From assembly GCF_026410285.1 (NCBI RefSeq), contig NZ_JAPMLP010000002.1:379501-443500 (forward strand): a stretch of DNA of 64,000 nt. Reading direction: 5' to 3'. Position numbers and translations under genes: made by a program. The notes under the pieces are model-generated. The model made no database searches and was not told where the DNA came from. It saw nothing but the letters and a program-made list of their open reading frames with translations. Position 1 is the stretch's first letter; the number at the start of each line of letters is the position of its first letter. This document shows positions 1 through 8,852 of the stretch, piece after piece. This stretch comes from Sulfitobacter sp. F26169L. Its GTDB lineage: Bacteria > Pseudomonadota > Alphaproteobacteria > Rhodobacterales > Rhodobacteraceae.

Positions 1-2068
1 CGACCATAAAGGTCGAGCGACCTCGCGCCAGATCATCGGAAGCGCCAACGCGACTAAACAACTGGCTGACCAATCCGATATGCGCAGATCGCGCTGGTAC
101 ATAGCTGCCCATTTGCGCAATCAGGGCCATCAGGGCGTTTTGGCGCAAATAGGTCGATTTACCCGCCATGTTCGGGCCGGTTAGCAACCAGATCGCGGCA
201 TCGGTGTCGGCGCTAAGGTTGCAATCATTAGCGACGAAGGGTGTGCCTGATTGCTGGGCCAGCGCACGTTCAACCACCGGATGCCGACCGCCCTGTATGT
301 CAAACGCGCGTGAATTATCGACCAAGGGGCGCACCCAATTTTCCGATTGCGCCAGATCTGCAAGGGCTACCGCCAGATCCAGTTCTGCAAGCGCGGCAGA
401 AGTCGCGCCAATTTCACCGGCGTTTTGCAGAATTGCCACGCGCAGGGATTCATAGAGCTGCTTTTCCAATTCGACAGCGTGATTGCCCGCATTCAGGATT
501 TTCGTCTCAAGCTCGGAGAGTTCAACAGTGGTGAACCTGACCTGATTGGCCGTCGTCTGGCGGTGGATAAATGTATCCGACAGCGGGGGCGACAGCATTT
601 TTTCAGCGTGGGTTGTGGTGGTTTCAATGAAGTACCCAAGCACGTTGTTGTGCTTGATTTTGAGTGTCGAAATGCCTGTATCAGTGACGAATTCTGCTTG
701 CATGGCAGCTACAACGCTGCGGCCTTCATCGCGCAATTTCCGCGCCTCGTCCAACGCGTCGTGATAGCCTTGCGCAATAAATCCGCCATCGCGTACCAGC
801 AACGGCGGCTCGGGGATAAGCGCATCATCCAATAGCGCAACCAACGTTTCATGGCCGGCAAGGTTCTGGACAGCGGTTTTCAGCAGGTCGGGCAGATGTT
901 GTGACGTTAGCGATTGATGCAAGTATTCAGCTTCGGATAGCCCGTTCCGGATCGATGCGAGGTCGCGCGGCCCGCCACGGCCCAGTGATAGCCGCGACAG
1001 GGCGCGCTCAAGATCGGGGACCGAACGCAGGCGTTGGCGGATATCTTGTGCGACGCGGGGGGTTTGAACGGCGAAATCCACCGCGTCCAGACGGGCGTGA
1101 ATTGTCTCTAATACGCGCGAAGGGCTCGAAATTCGCCGCTCCAGCAGACGGGCGCCAACCGACGTGACGGTACGGTCCATGACCGACAGAAGTGATCCGG
1201 AGCGTCCGCCAGTCAGTGAATGGGTCAATTCAAGGTTGCGGCGCGTTGCGGCGTCGATCTGAACGGTGCGCGCTTCGGTTTCCTTGACCGGTTTGCGCAG
1301 TAGGGGCAGATTGCCCTTTTGGGTCATGTCCAGATATTCGATCAATGCACCCATCGCCGATACCTCGGCGCGGCTGAAATTTCCAAAAGCATCCAGCGAC
1401 GTGACCCCGAACAGTGTGCAAATTCGCTCCTCGGCTCCTGTGCTGTCAAAACTTGCACGCGCAAGCGGCGTGAGAGAGAGGCCGAATTCAGTCTCTAATT
1501 CGCGGTGTTCTGTCTCTTTCCCTTCAGCAACCAAAAGTTCTGAGGGCGCCAGGCGGGCAAGTTCCGGCCCTAGCCTGACCAGAGGAACACTCATCACGTG
1601 GAACGCGCCCGTTGAAATATCGACCCAAGCCAGTGCGTGCGCATCACGCACCTCTGCAAATGCGGCAAGATAATTGTGACGCCGTGCCTCCAGTAACGAC
1701 TCTTCGGTCAAAGTGCCCGGCGTTACCAGACGGACGACATCGCGATTCACCACGGATTTATGACCGCGCTTTTTCGCCTCCGCCGGCGTTTCCAGTTGTT
1801 CGCCGACCGCTACGCGGAAACCCTTGCGGATCAACGTCAGCAGATATCCTTCGGCAGCGTGGACCGGCACGCCGCACATCGGGATGTCGGCGCCATCATG
1901 TTTGCCCCGCTTGGTCAGGGCAATGTCCAGCGCCTCGGCAGCTGCAACTGCGTCGTCAAAAAACAATTCATAAAAATCGCCCATACGATAAAACAGCAGG
2001 GCGTCGGGATAGCCGGATTTGATCTCCAGATATTGGGCCATCATCGGTGTGACAGTGCCTGCACTCAT
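1..2068 (-). CDS. mutS: DNA mismatch repair ATPase MutS (3' end lies outside the window)
   Basis: Reading leftward from ATG at 2068 there is an uninterrupted frame of about 689 codons that runs off the window edge. Its start reads MSAGTVTPMMAQYLEIKSGY and continues with the mismatch-recognition motif GDFYELFFDDA near residues 30-40. The connector, lever and clamp regions follow, and the Walker A motif GPNMAGKST falls around residue 630. The family is about 870 residues long, so the rest of the ATPase domain and the C-terminal dimerisation tail are missing only because of the window boundary. MutS binds base mismatches and small loops and recruits MutL. The 5' end overlaps the longest possible frame of the divergent glycosyltransferase gene. 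Confidence 0.95.
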   Translation of the reverse strand, partial: MSAGTVTPMMAQYLEIKSGYPDALLFYRMGDFYELFFDDAVAAAEALDIALTKRGKHDGADIPMCGVPVHAAEGYLLTLIRKGFRVAVGEQLETPAEAKKRGHKSVVNRDVVRLVTPGTLTEESLLEARRHNYLAAFAEVRDAHALAWVDISTGAFHVMSVPLVRLGPELARLAPSELLVAEGKETEHRELETEFGLSLTPLARASFDSTGAEERICTLFGVTSLDAFGNFSRAEVSAMGALIEYLDMTQKGNLPLLRKPVKETEARTVQIDAATRRNLELTHSLTGGRSGSLLSVMDRTVTSVGARLLERRISSPSRVLETIHARLDAVDFAVQTPRVAQDIRQRLRSVPDLERALSRLSLGRGGPRDLASIRNGLSEAEYLHQSLTSQHLPDLLKTAVQNLAGHETLVALLDDALIPEPPLLVRDGGFIAQGYHDALDEARKLRDEGRSVVAAMQAEFVTDTGISTLKIKHNNVLGYFIETTTTHAEKMLSPPLSDTFIHRQTTANQVRFTTVELSELETKILNAGNHAVELEKQLYESLRVAILQNAGEIGATSAALAELDLAVALADLAQSENWVRPLVDNSRAFDIQGGRHPVVERALAQQSGTPFVANDCNLSADTDAAIWLLTGPNMAGKSTYLRQNALMALIAQMGSYVPARSAHIGLVSQLFSRVGASDDLARGRSTFMV

Positions 2069-3923
2069 CTCAATCTCCCTCGCTTGTAGTGTCCATACAA
2101 AACCAGACCACGCGAGGAAAGGGGCCGTTCCTGTAGACGATTTCCTTCAGTATGGTAGAACATGCTATCTGGTCCCCCAAGAGACAACCGAGCCGGTGAA
2201 AAACAAGATTGACCTAACCGATGATCCCCAAACGCTGTTCCTTGATCCGTGGCAGGATGAGGGGCTTAAGCTGTTGCGCGAGCCGGACTTTTTGTGGCGA
2301 AAGAGACCAGCGGCAAAGATCTCGGGGTTTGGCGTAAGTAAGCATCCGCAAATTAACCAGAAAATTCGCTCGTTTCTGGACAGTACCCGCCGACAGCGCA
2401 AGTTTAGTGCGGCGATCGAGGTAAATACCGTACCTGCTGTTGTCGATGATGCAAATTTTCGCAAAGCGGCGATGATTGCCAAGGGAAAACTGGTGTTGTC
2501 CGGCGCGTCAGGCACACGGTTGCTGAATGCATATCGTTGGGAACACGAAGCAGCTGACTTTGACCCTGAAAAGCGTTTAGGGGACTATTTCACCACCTGT
2601 CAGTCAGCAAATGTGGCGTCACAGATACCTGTGGAAACGACGTTTCTGGAAAACGATATCCACTTCGCTGTCGTGTGTCGCAACACGTTCAACTTTTATC
2701 ATTTCATTGTTGAATCACTGTCCCAACTTACGGTGCTGGATGAGGTGGGGTTTCAGGGAAGCATCTATTTCCACTATCCCAACAGCGAGGAAAAGCGTCG
2801 CCCCTTTGCCGAAGCATTTGTTGAGGCGTTGTTTCCAGAATTTGCGGGCCGCGTGCATTTTGAACGTGCGCCAAAAGACTACCGTCTGGTCTTGACCGCA
2901 TTTGATATGACGACAGCCATGTATCAGGCACCCGCTGTGCGGACAGATGGCATAAGAAAACTGGCGCCGCGCGGTGGTGCGCCGCTGGATCTCTCCACGG
3001 CGGAAGGGCAGGAAAAACTGGGAATGAACGCTGTAAGCAGCGCTCTTTTAGCTCTGCGCACCCGTGCCTTGAAAGCGATAGAGGGGCGGAATTTCGATCA
3101 TCTGCCAAAGCGCTTCTTTGTGGGCCGTGATGATCGCAGCAGCCGCAACCGTCCGTTAGATGGTCAGGACCATCTGTTTGAGCATTTGCAACTGTTCGGG
3201 TTTGAGTGGGTGGTTTTCGAAAATCTGTCACCGCTGGAGCAGATCGCGATTATGGCGCAGGCAGAGATGATGGTATCGCCGCACGGGGCGGGATTTACCA
3301 ACATGCTGTTTGCCAATCCAGACGCCTACGTCATCGAGCTGGGAACATTGCAAACTGCGCGCTACCGCTGGAAAGAATTCTGGCCGTTGGCCCATGCAGC
3401 GCAATGCAAATACGTCAGCTTTTTTGCTGACTTCAACACGGATGATCCGCTTCAGGAGCCGAAGTTCGAAGTGGATGGTATTGTTCCGGTCCGCTTGTCT
3501 GACGAAGGGGTTGCGCAAGTGATGTCGTTTATCGTCACTGTACTCGGCCATACTCCCAAAATGCCCAGCAAGGCGACTCTGACACAACTTGGACGGCGTG
3601 TTTTGCAAACCGGTGCAGCAATGCAGGCAATCACGCTATTGGAGGCCCATGCGGACAAGGCAACCGGTGATTTAGGTCTTTGCCTGTTGAAAGCCGATTG
3701 CCACAAGGAACTTGGTGAAACCAAATCGGAGTTGGTCGCGCTGGAACAGGCCTATCAGGCAGAGCCGAAACGCTGGCAAACCCTGATCCGCATTTTCTGG
3801 TGCGCCAGTAATTGTGACCGCCCTCAAGTGGTGCGCTGGGCGCTTTCCGTGTTGCAGCGTGATTTTCCGGAGCGCTACGAAAATTTTATTCGTAACCACG
3901 ACTGGGTTCGCTTTGTCGCCTGA
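2019..3923 (+). CDS. GT61-family (DUF563) glycosyltransferase with helical C-terminal repeat region
   Basis: The frame is 634 codons long. It carries the two hallmarks of GT61 enzymes: FYHFIVESLSQL at about residues 226-237 and SPHGAGFTNMLF at about 420-431, followed by an acidic-aromatic stretch. The last 130 residues look like short helical TPR-type repeats. The family transfers sugars onto surface glycans, so a role in envelope polysaccharide synthesis is inferred; the acceptor is unknown. The start is doubtful. The only in-frame ATG that includes the whole N-terminus is at 2019, which lies about 50 bases inside divergent mutS. No ATG, GTG or TTG occurs in frame between 2068 and about 2470. 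Coding begins convincingly near 2165. Confidence 0.8.
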   Translation: MISRYWAIIGVTVPALISISLACSVHTKPDHARKGAVPVDDFLQYGRTCYLVPQETTEPVKNKIDLTDDPQTLFLDPWQDEGLKLLREPDFLWRKRPAAKISGFGVSKHPQINQKIRSFLDSTRRQRKFSAAIEVNTVPAVVDDANFRKAAMIAKGKLVLSGASGTRLLNAYRWEHEAADFDPEKRLGDYFTTCQSANVASQIPVETTFLENDIHFAVVCRNTFNFYHFIVESLSQLTVLDEVGFQGSIYFHYPNSEEKRRPFAEAFVEALFPEFAGRVHFERAPKDYRLVLTAFDMTTAMYQAPAVRTDGIRKLAPRGGAPLDLSTAEGQEKLGMNAVSSALLALRTRALKAIEGRNFDHLPKRFFVGRDDRSSRNRPLDGQDHLFEHLQLFGFEWVVFENLSPLEQIAIMAQAEMMVSPHGAGFTNMLFANPDAYVIELGTLQTARYRWKEFWPLAHAAQCKYVSFFADFNTDDPLQEPKFEVDGIVPVRLSDEGVAQVMSFIVTVLGHTPKMPSKATLTQLGRRVLQTGAAMQAITLLEAHADKATGDLGLCLLKADCHKELGETKSELVALEQAYQAEPKRWQTLIRIFWCASNCDRPQVVRWALSVLQRDFPERYENFIRNHDWVRFVA

Positions 3924-3980
3924 TTGTGTGGCCGCGCTTGCACCGCTATGATTGCCGAAACAAATGGAGAGTGCCTGCCT

Positions 3981-6239
3981 GTGACCAAAACCAAAGTAAC
4001 TTCCGAAGAGGCGCTGGCCTTTCATCTTGACCCGACACCGGGCAAGTTCGAGATCACCGCGACCGTCCCCATGACAACCCAGCGTGATCTGTCACTGGCG
4101 TATTCTCCGGGTGTTGCCGTGCCATGTGAGGCAATCGCTGCCGATCCGCAACTGGCATATGATTACACGAACAAGGGCAATCTTGTTGCCGTGATTTCGA
4201 ATGGTACGGCGGTTCTGGGGTTGGGTAACCTCGGCGCGTTGGCATCCAAACCGGTGATGGAGGGTAAGGCGGTTTTGTTCAAACGCTTTGCCGATGTGAA
4301 CTCGATCGACATCGAACTGGACACAGAAGACACCGAAGCGTTTATCAACGCGGTCAAGCTGATGGGGCCGACCTTTGGCGGCATAAATCTGGAAGACATC
4401 AAGGCGCCAGAATGCTTCATCATTGAACAGCGTCTGAAAGAGGAAATGGACATTCCTGTTTTCCACGATGACCAGCATGGGACTGCAGTCATCTGTGCGG
4501 CGGGCCTGCTGAATGCTTTGAAAATATCAGGTAAAAAGATTAAGGACGTGAAAATCGTTCTCAATGGTGCGGGTGCTGCGGGTATTGCCTGCCTTGAACT
4601 CCTCAAGGCAATGGGAGCAAAGCACAATAACTGTATCATGTGTGATACAAAGGGCGTGATTTATCAGGGCCGCACCGACGGCATGAACCAGTGGAAGTCG
4701 GCCCATGCTGCGTCTACCGATGCACGTAGTCTGGCGGATGCGATGGACGGTGCCGATGTGTTTCTGGGCGTGTCGGCCAAGGGTGCGGTGACTGCGGATA
4801 TGGTTGCAAGCATGGCATCTGATCCGGTGATCTTTGCGATGGCAAACCCCGACCCGGAAATAACCCCCGAAGAAGCGCACGCTGTTCGGGAAGATGCTAT
4901 CGTTGCCACCGGACGCAGTGACTATCCCAATCAGGTAAATAACGTTCTGGGCTTTCCGTATCTTTTTCGCGGGGCGCTCGACATCAATGCGCGGGCGATT
5001 AATGACGAGATGAAGATTGCCTGCGCCCATGCCCTCGCCAATCTGGCGCGTGAGGATGTGCCGGATGAAGTTGCGCTTGCCTACGGTAAAAACCTCACGT
5101 TCGGTCGCGATTATATCATCCCGACCCCGTTTGACCCGCGTTTGATCCACCGTATTCCGCCGGCAGTGGCAAAAGCGGGGATGGATACAGGCGTTGCACG
5201 CCGTCCTATAATTGATATGGAAGCTTACGAGCTTAGCCTGAAATCCCGTCTTGATCCGACAGCGAACATCATGCGCAGCATCAATGTGCGCGCCCGCGCC
5301 AATCAATCGCAGATGATCTTTGCCGAAGGCGATGACCCCAAGGTACTGCGCGCCGCTGTGATGTACCAACGGCAGGGATACGGAAAAGCGCTGGTTGTGG
5401 GCCGCACAGATGATGTGAAAGGTAAATTGATTGCCGCAGGCATCGGTGACGCACTGTCGGAACTGGAAATAGTCAACGCGGCCAATACTCCTCACTTGGA
5501 TGTTTATAAATCCTTCCTTTATGAAAAGCTTCAGCGTCGCGGGTTTGATCACAAAGACATTCACCGCCTTGCCGCGCGTGATCGGCATGTTTTTGCGTCG
5601 CTGATGCTGGCCCACGGCCACGGAGACGGGCTTGTCACCGGTGCCACACGTAAATCCGCGCATGTTCTTGAACGGATCAACCACGTGTTTGAAGCCAATT
5701 CCCAAGCAGGCGTGACAGGGATTACGGCGCTTCTGCACAAAGGGCGTATTGTGTTGATCGGGGATACGCTGGTGCATGAATGGCCGGACGCGAACGATCT
5801 TGCCAATATTGCCGAGAGTGCCGCGCGCGTTGCGCGGCATCTGGGTATGGAGCCGCGTGTGGCATTTGTAAGCTTTTCCACCTTTGGCTATCCGGTATCG
5901 GAGCGCGCAGAAAAAATGCACAAGGCCCCCAGCGTGCTGGATAGCCGTGGGGTGGATTTTGAATACGAAGGTGAAATGACTGTCGATGTTGCTCTGAACG
6001 TCGAAACCCAGAAGAGCTATCCTTTCTCACGTCTGACAGGTCCGGCGAACATTCTTGTTGTGCCTGCGCGCCACTCTGCCAGTATTTCGGTCAAGCTGAT
6101 GCAGGAAATGGCGGGGGCGACGGTGATCGGCCCGATTTTGACAGGGTTGGATAAATCCATCCAGATCGCTTCTTCAACCTCTACAGCAAACGATATCCTG
6201 AACATGGCAATTCTCGCCTCCTGTAAGGTTGGCGGATGA
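3981..6239 (+). CDS. maeB: NADP-dependent malic enzyme with phosphotransacetylase-like C-terminus (MaeB type)
   Basis: The hybrid malic enzyme has 752 residues from the GTG at 3981, which has GGAGA about 11 bases upstream and gives MTKTKVTSEEALAFHLDP; an upstream ATG at 3948 is also in frame. The malic domain contains SLAYSPGV (catalytic Tyr near 41), the metal site FHDDQHGTA and the nucleotide-binding VLNGAGAAGIA. From about residue 430 the protein continues into a phosphotransacetylase-like domain, which is typical of this about 750-residue class and often acts as a regulatory, acetyl-CoA-responsive module rather than an active enzyme. It decarboxylates malate to pyruvate with NADP+. Its stop overlaps the next start (ATGA at 6236), so the sugar kinase is translationally coupled. 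Confidence 0.95.
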   Translation: MTKTKVTSEEALAFHLDPTPGKFEITATVPMTTQRDLSLAYSPGVAVPCEAIAADPQLAYDYTNKGNLVAVISNGTAVLGLGNLGALASKPVMEGKAVLFKRFADVNSIDIELDTEDTEAFINAVKLMGPTFGGINLEDIKAPECFIIEQRLKEEMDIPVFHDDQHGTAVICAAGLLNALKISGKKIKDVKIVLNGAGAAGIACLELLKAMGAKHNNCIMCDTKGVIYQGRTDGMNQWKSAHAASTDARSLADAMDGADVFLGVSAKGAVTADMVASMASDPVIFAMANPDPEITPEEAHAVREDAIVATGRSDYPNQVNNVLGFPYLFRGALDINARAINDEMKIACAHALANLAREDVPDEVALAYGKNLTFGRDYIIPTPFDPRLIHRIPPAVAKAGMDTGVARRPIIDMEAYELSLKSRLDPTANIMRSINVRARANQSQMIFAEGDDPKVLRAAVMYQRQGYGKALVVGRTDDVKGKLIAAGIGDALSELEIVNAANTPHLDVYKSFLYEKLQRRGFDHKDIHRLAARDRHVFASLMLAHGHGDGLVTGATRKSAHVLERINHVFEANSQAGVTGITALLHKGRIVLIGDTLVHEWPDANDLANIAESAARVARHLGMEPRVAFVSFSTFGYPVSERAEKMHKAPSVLDSRGVDFEYEGEMTVDVALNVETQKSYPFSRLTGPANILVVPARHSASISVKLMQEMAGATVIGPILTGLDKSIQIASSTSTANDILNMAILASCKVGG

Positions 6240-7102
6240 TCTGGAACCTCGGCTCGATTAATATCGATAAGTTTTACGAGGTGCCGCATTTGCCCGCCGC
6301 TGGTGAAACGCTGGCGGCGGTCAGTTATGGTTTCGGGCTGGGCGGCAAGGGTGCAAATATGTCTGTCGCTGCGGCGCGCGGTGCGGCGCGGGTGTCTCAT
6401 ATAGGCGCCGTCGGGCCGGAGGGGGCGTGGACCATTGAGCGGTTGTTGGAATACGGTGTAGATACGCCCCACATTGCGCAACTTGATGTGCCAACGGGCC
6501 ATGCGAACATCGTGATCGAGCAAGGTGGCGAGAATAATATCGTTTTATTTCAAGGAGCAAACATAGAGCTGAGCGAAGCCATAATTGGTGCCGCCCTGAC
6601 CGAAGCGTCGCCCCGCGATTTCCTGCTGATGCAGAACGAAACCAACGGGCAAGAGTACGCCGCAACCACGGCCCAGGCATTGGGCCTGCGGGTTGTCTAT
6701 GCCGCAGCCCCGTTCGAAGCAGCCGCGATAGAACAGCTTCTGGGCCGTATTGATTTGCTTGTTCTCAACGAAGTCGAAGCAACTCAGCTGGAAACAGCAA
6801 CCGGACAACGTGTTGACGCATTGGGCATTCCTGATGTGGTTGTGACGCTGGGTGCAAAAGGGTGCAGATGGCTCTCTAACACAGGGGAAAAGCGGTTTGA
6901 TGCCTATCCCGCCGAAGCAGTGGATACGACAGGTGCAGGTGATACATTTACCGGATATCTTGTGGCCGGTCTGGATCGCGGCATGAACATGGACGCCGCG
7001 ATTGATCTGGCCCTAAAAGCAGGCGCTTTAATGGTGGCGCGGCGTGGCACGGCGGATGTAATCCCCGACCTGAAGGAAATTCAGGATCATTTCGGGAGTT
7101 AA
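6236..7102 (+). CDS. PfkB-family carbohydrate kinase (ribokinase-like)
   Basis: The protein has 288 residues and two PfkB signatures. The N-terminal one, GLGGKGANMSVAAARGA, lies near residues 34-50. The C-terminal one, DTTGAGDTFTGY, spans 230-241, with GAGD forming the anion hole and Asp236 the likely catalytic base. Length and motif order match ribokinase and related sugar or nucleoside kinases. Which sugar is phosphorylated cannot be decided from the motifs, so no gene symbol is given. ATGA overlap with maeB implies co-translation. The 3' end interlocks with msrA: the same TTAA tetranucleotide (7099-7102) supplies the stop codon on both strands. Confidence 0.9.
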   Translation: MIWNLGSINIDKFYEVPHLPAAGETLAAVSYGFGLGGKGANMSVAAARGAARVSHIGAVGPEGAWTIERLLEYGVDTPHIAQLDVPTGHANIVIEQGGENNIVLFQGANIELSEAIIGAALTEASPRDFLLMQNETNGQEYAATTAQALGLRVVYAAAPFEAAAIEQLLGRIDLLVLNEVEATQLETATGQRVDALGIPDVVVTLGAKGCRWLSNTGEKRFDAYPAEAVDTTGAGDTFTGYLVAGLDRGMNMDAAIDLALKAGALMVARRGTADVIPDLKEIQDHFGS

Positions 7103-7755
7103 CCGGCAAACGGCGCGGCATTGCCCCAAAGTTCTTTAACGCGCTGATCGCGACCACAAGCCTCGCGATAGGCTTTGTAAGCATTCGCTTGGGATTTGGG
7201 TCCAAAGCGGGTGATGACCAATTTCGATCCTTTCGCATAATCCTGATGATATTCCTCAGCCGGATAAAATTTGGCTTCCGGAAGAATTGGCGTGACAACC
7301 GTCTGGCCCAGTTCGGCCTGTGCTTCTTCTTTGGCTCGCTGCGCTGCGGCTTTCTGATCGCCGTTTGCGAATATTGCAGTGCGATAGCTGTCGCCGCGAT
7401 CACAAAACTGGCCGCCTGCATCGGTTGGGTCGACCGAACGGAAGAATAGATCAAGCAACTGTCTCGCGTTTATCACGGATGGATCATAGGTGATCCGGAC
7501 TGCTTCATAATGACCGGTCCCGCCTGCGGTGACCTGCTTGTAAGTCGGATCAGGTGTTTTGCCACCAGTATAGCCTGAGACAGCATCTTTCACGCCTTTC
7601 ACCTTTTCGAAATCCGCTTCGACGCACCAGAAACAGCCGCCGGCGACTGTCAGTGTTTCGGTGCCGCCTGCATGGACAGGCGCGGCTTTCACAAATAGGC
7701 CGACTGCGATCAGACCGGCCAGTGCGATAGACTTCAGATTGTTGAGCGTGCTCAT
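7099..7755 (-). CDS. msrA: Peptide-methionine (S)-S-oxide reductase MsrA, exported form
   Basis: The start chosen is ATG at 7755 because GGAGAG sits six bases upstream; an earlier in-frame ATG at 7806 has no such site. The 218-residue product begins with a signal peptide (hydrophobic residues about 9-22, likely cleavage after VHA near residue 29). It is followed by the MsrA active site GGCFWCVEADFE, with Cys41 as catalytic cysteine. The body shows the usual family features, including a SGYTGGKTPDPTY segment. It reduces methionine S-sulfoxide in proteins; the signal peptide places it in the periplasm, unlike the common cytosolic form. It is convergent with the sugar kinase and divergent from the sulfotransferase-like gene. 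Confidence 0.93.
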   Translation of the reverse strand: MSTLNNLKSIALAGLIAVGLFVKAAPVHAGGTETLTVAGGCFWCVEADFEKVKGVKDAVSGYTGGKTPDPTYKQVTAGGTGHYEAVRITYDPSVINARQLLDLFFRSVDPTDAGGQFCDRGDSYRTAIFANGDQKAAAQRAKEEAQAELGQTVVTPILPEAKFYPAEEYHQDYAKGSKLVITRFGPKSQANAYKAYREACGRDQRVKELWGNAAPFAG

Positions 7756-7907
7756 GGTACTCTCCATTTTTATCACCATGCTGACGGTGTGCGTAGCGTT
7801 TCGCAACGCTTGAATGAATTCCTCACGGTGTGGTGATTTGAGTTTACCGTCCTGTTTGGCCTGCTAAGACTTGGTTCAACGCAGTTCATTACAGAAGGAT
7901 CCCGCCG

Positions 7908-8603
7908 ATGCGTATCGCCATGTGGTCAGGCCCCCGCAATCTGAGTACGGCAATGATGTACGCATTCGGCGCGCGGGACGATTTCGCTGTGATGGACGAG
8001 CCATTCTATGCGCCCTACCTGGTCAAATCGGGGAGCGACCACCCCATGGCAGACCAGATTATCGCAGCGCATGAATCCGATCCGGTGCGAGTTGCGGCGT
8101 TATGTGGGCGCGAAGGAAATCCGCATTTGTATATGAAGCATATGCCGCATCATATGCTGGACGGCTTTCCGATGGCGTGGGCCAACGATTGCGTAAACAT
8201 CCATCTGATACGGCATCCCGCGCGCGTGATCGCCAGCTATGCCGCCAAGCGTGAATCGCCGACGCTGGATGATATCGGTTTTATCCAGCAGGCCGATTTG
8301 TTCGATCGGCTGGGTGGTATCGTAATCGACAGCACGGATATTCGCGCAGACCCCGAAGGCATGTTGCGCGCATTATGTGCCGCGATTGAACTGCCCTTTG
8401 ACCCGATGATGCTGCATTGGCCAGCAGGACCGCGGGCGGAGGATGGCATCTGGGCGCAGCACTGGTACGGGGCGGTTCACAACAGCACAGGCATTGCAGG
8501 TGCTGAGGGCGCGTTGCCTGATGTGCCGGCCGAATTGCAATCGGTTTTGGAGGAGGCGGTGCCGTACTATCAACGGTTACATCAGCGCCGTCTTTCCCCG
8601 TGA
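7908..8603 (+). CDS. Sulfotransferase-like P-loop protein
   Basis: The protein has 231 residues, with AGAAGGA about 10 bases before the ATG. It opens with MRIAMWSGPRNLSTAMMYAF, a 5'-phosphosulfate-binding-like loop of the sulfotransferase superfamily, followed by DEPFYAPYL. It carries IHLIRHPARVIASYAAKR at about residues 100-117, resembling the 3'-phosphate-binding motif. Bacterial members of this group and the N-terminal part of plant branched-chain-aminotransferase-like proteins share this layout. The substrate is unknown, and sulfotransfer activity is an inference from fold motifs. It stands alone between divergent msrA and a downstream intrinsic terminator. Confidence 0.75.
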   Translation: MRIAMWSGPRNLSTAMMYAFGARDDFAVMDEPFYAPYLVKSGSDHPMADQIIAAHESDPVRVAALCGREGNPHLYMKHMPHHMLDGFPMAWANDCVNIHLIRHPARVIASYAAKRESPTLDDIGFIQQADLFDRLGGIVIDSTDIRADPEGMLRALCAAIELPFDPMMLHWPAGPRAEDGIWAQHWYGAVHNSTGIAGAEGALPDVPAELQSVLEEAVPYYQRLHQRRLSP

Positions 8604-8639
8604 ACAAATCCAAATCGTTGTTAAATGTTCAGCGTTCTT

Positions 8640-8740
8640 AAATAGTATTTAGGTAGTGTTTACCGCATAGACTGATTTTTCGGTCTTAGTAACGAGTAGG
8701 CGGCTCGGGCATTTATTTGCTCGGGCCGTTCGTTTTTTTT
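8640..8740 (+). ncRNA. Candidate small RNA or structured 3' UTR with two hairpins
   Basis: Between the sulfotransferase-like gene and argG there are two successive hairpins on the plus strand. The first is at 8669-8686 (AGACTG / CGGTCT, 6 bp with one G-U, 6-base loop). The second is a 10-bp hairpin at 8701-8728 followed by a run of eight T. The interval is not coding. This layout fits an independently transcribed or 3'-processed small RNA, but it could equally be the plain 3' UTR of the upstream gene; no convincing own promoter was found. Confidence 0.3.
8701..8740 (+). terminator. Intrinsic terminator
   Basis: CGGCTCGGGC pairs with GCTCGGGCCG (10 bp including two G-U pairs, 8-base loop ATTTATTT). 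It is followed by TTCG and eight T. It ends transcription from the sulfotransferase-like gene or from the candidate small RNA. Confidence 0.8.
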
Positions 8741-8817
8741 GAAGCTGCTCACTCGGATTTATATGATCAATCAGCTCGGTAAGATCGTTGTGCTGGGTTC
8801 AGCACCAAAGCGGGCGT

Positions 8818-8845
8818 GGCCCGATCAGAAGGATCTGATCAGGCC
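8818..8845 (-). terminator. Stem-loop just 3' of argG, possible weak terminator
   Basis: GGCC-C-GATCAG and CTGATC-A-GGCC form an 11-position stem with one mismatch and a 6-base loop, directly downstream of the argG stop. A second small hairpin (GTGCTG/CAGCAC, 8790-8805) follows. No T-run is present on the minus strand, so Rho-independent action is uncertain. Confidence 0.3.
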
Positions 8846-8852
8846 GAAATGC

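Noticed and set aside
4527..5921. 464-codon open frame antisense to maeB
   Set aside because: It is the complement of a strongly coding gene; it is Cys/His/Arg-rich, lacks a ribosome site and shows no domain.
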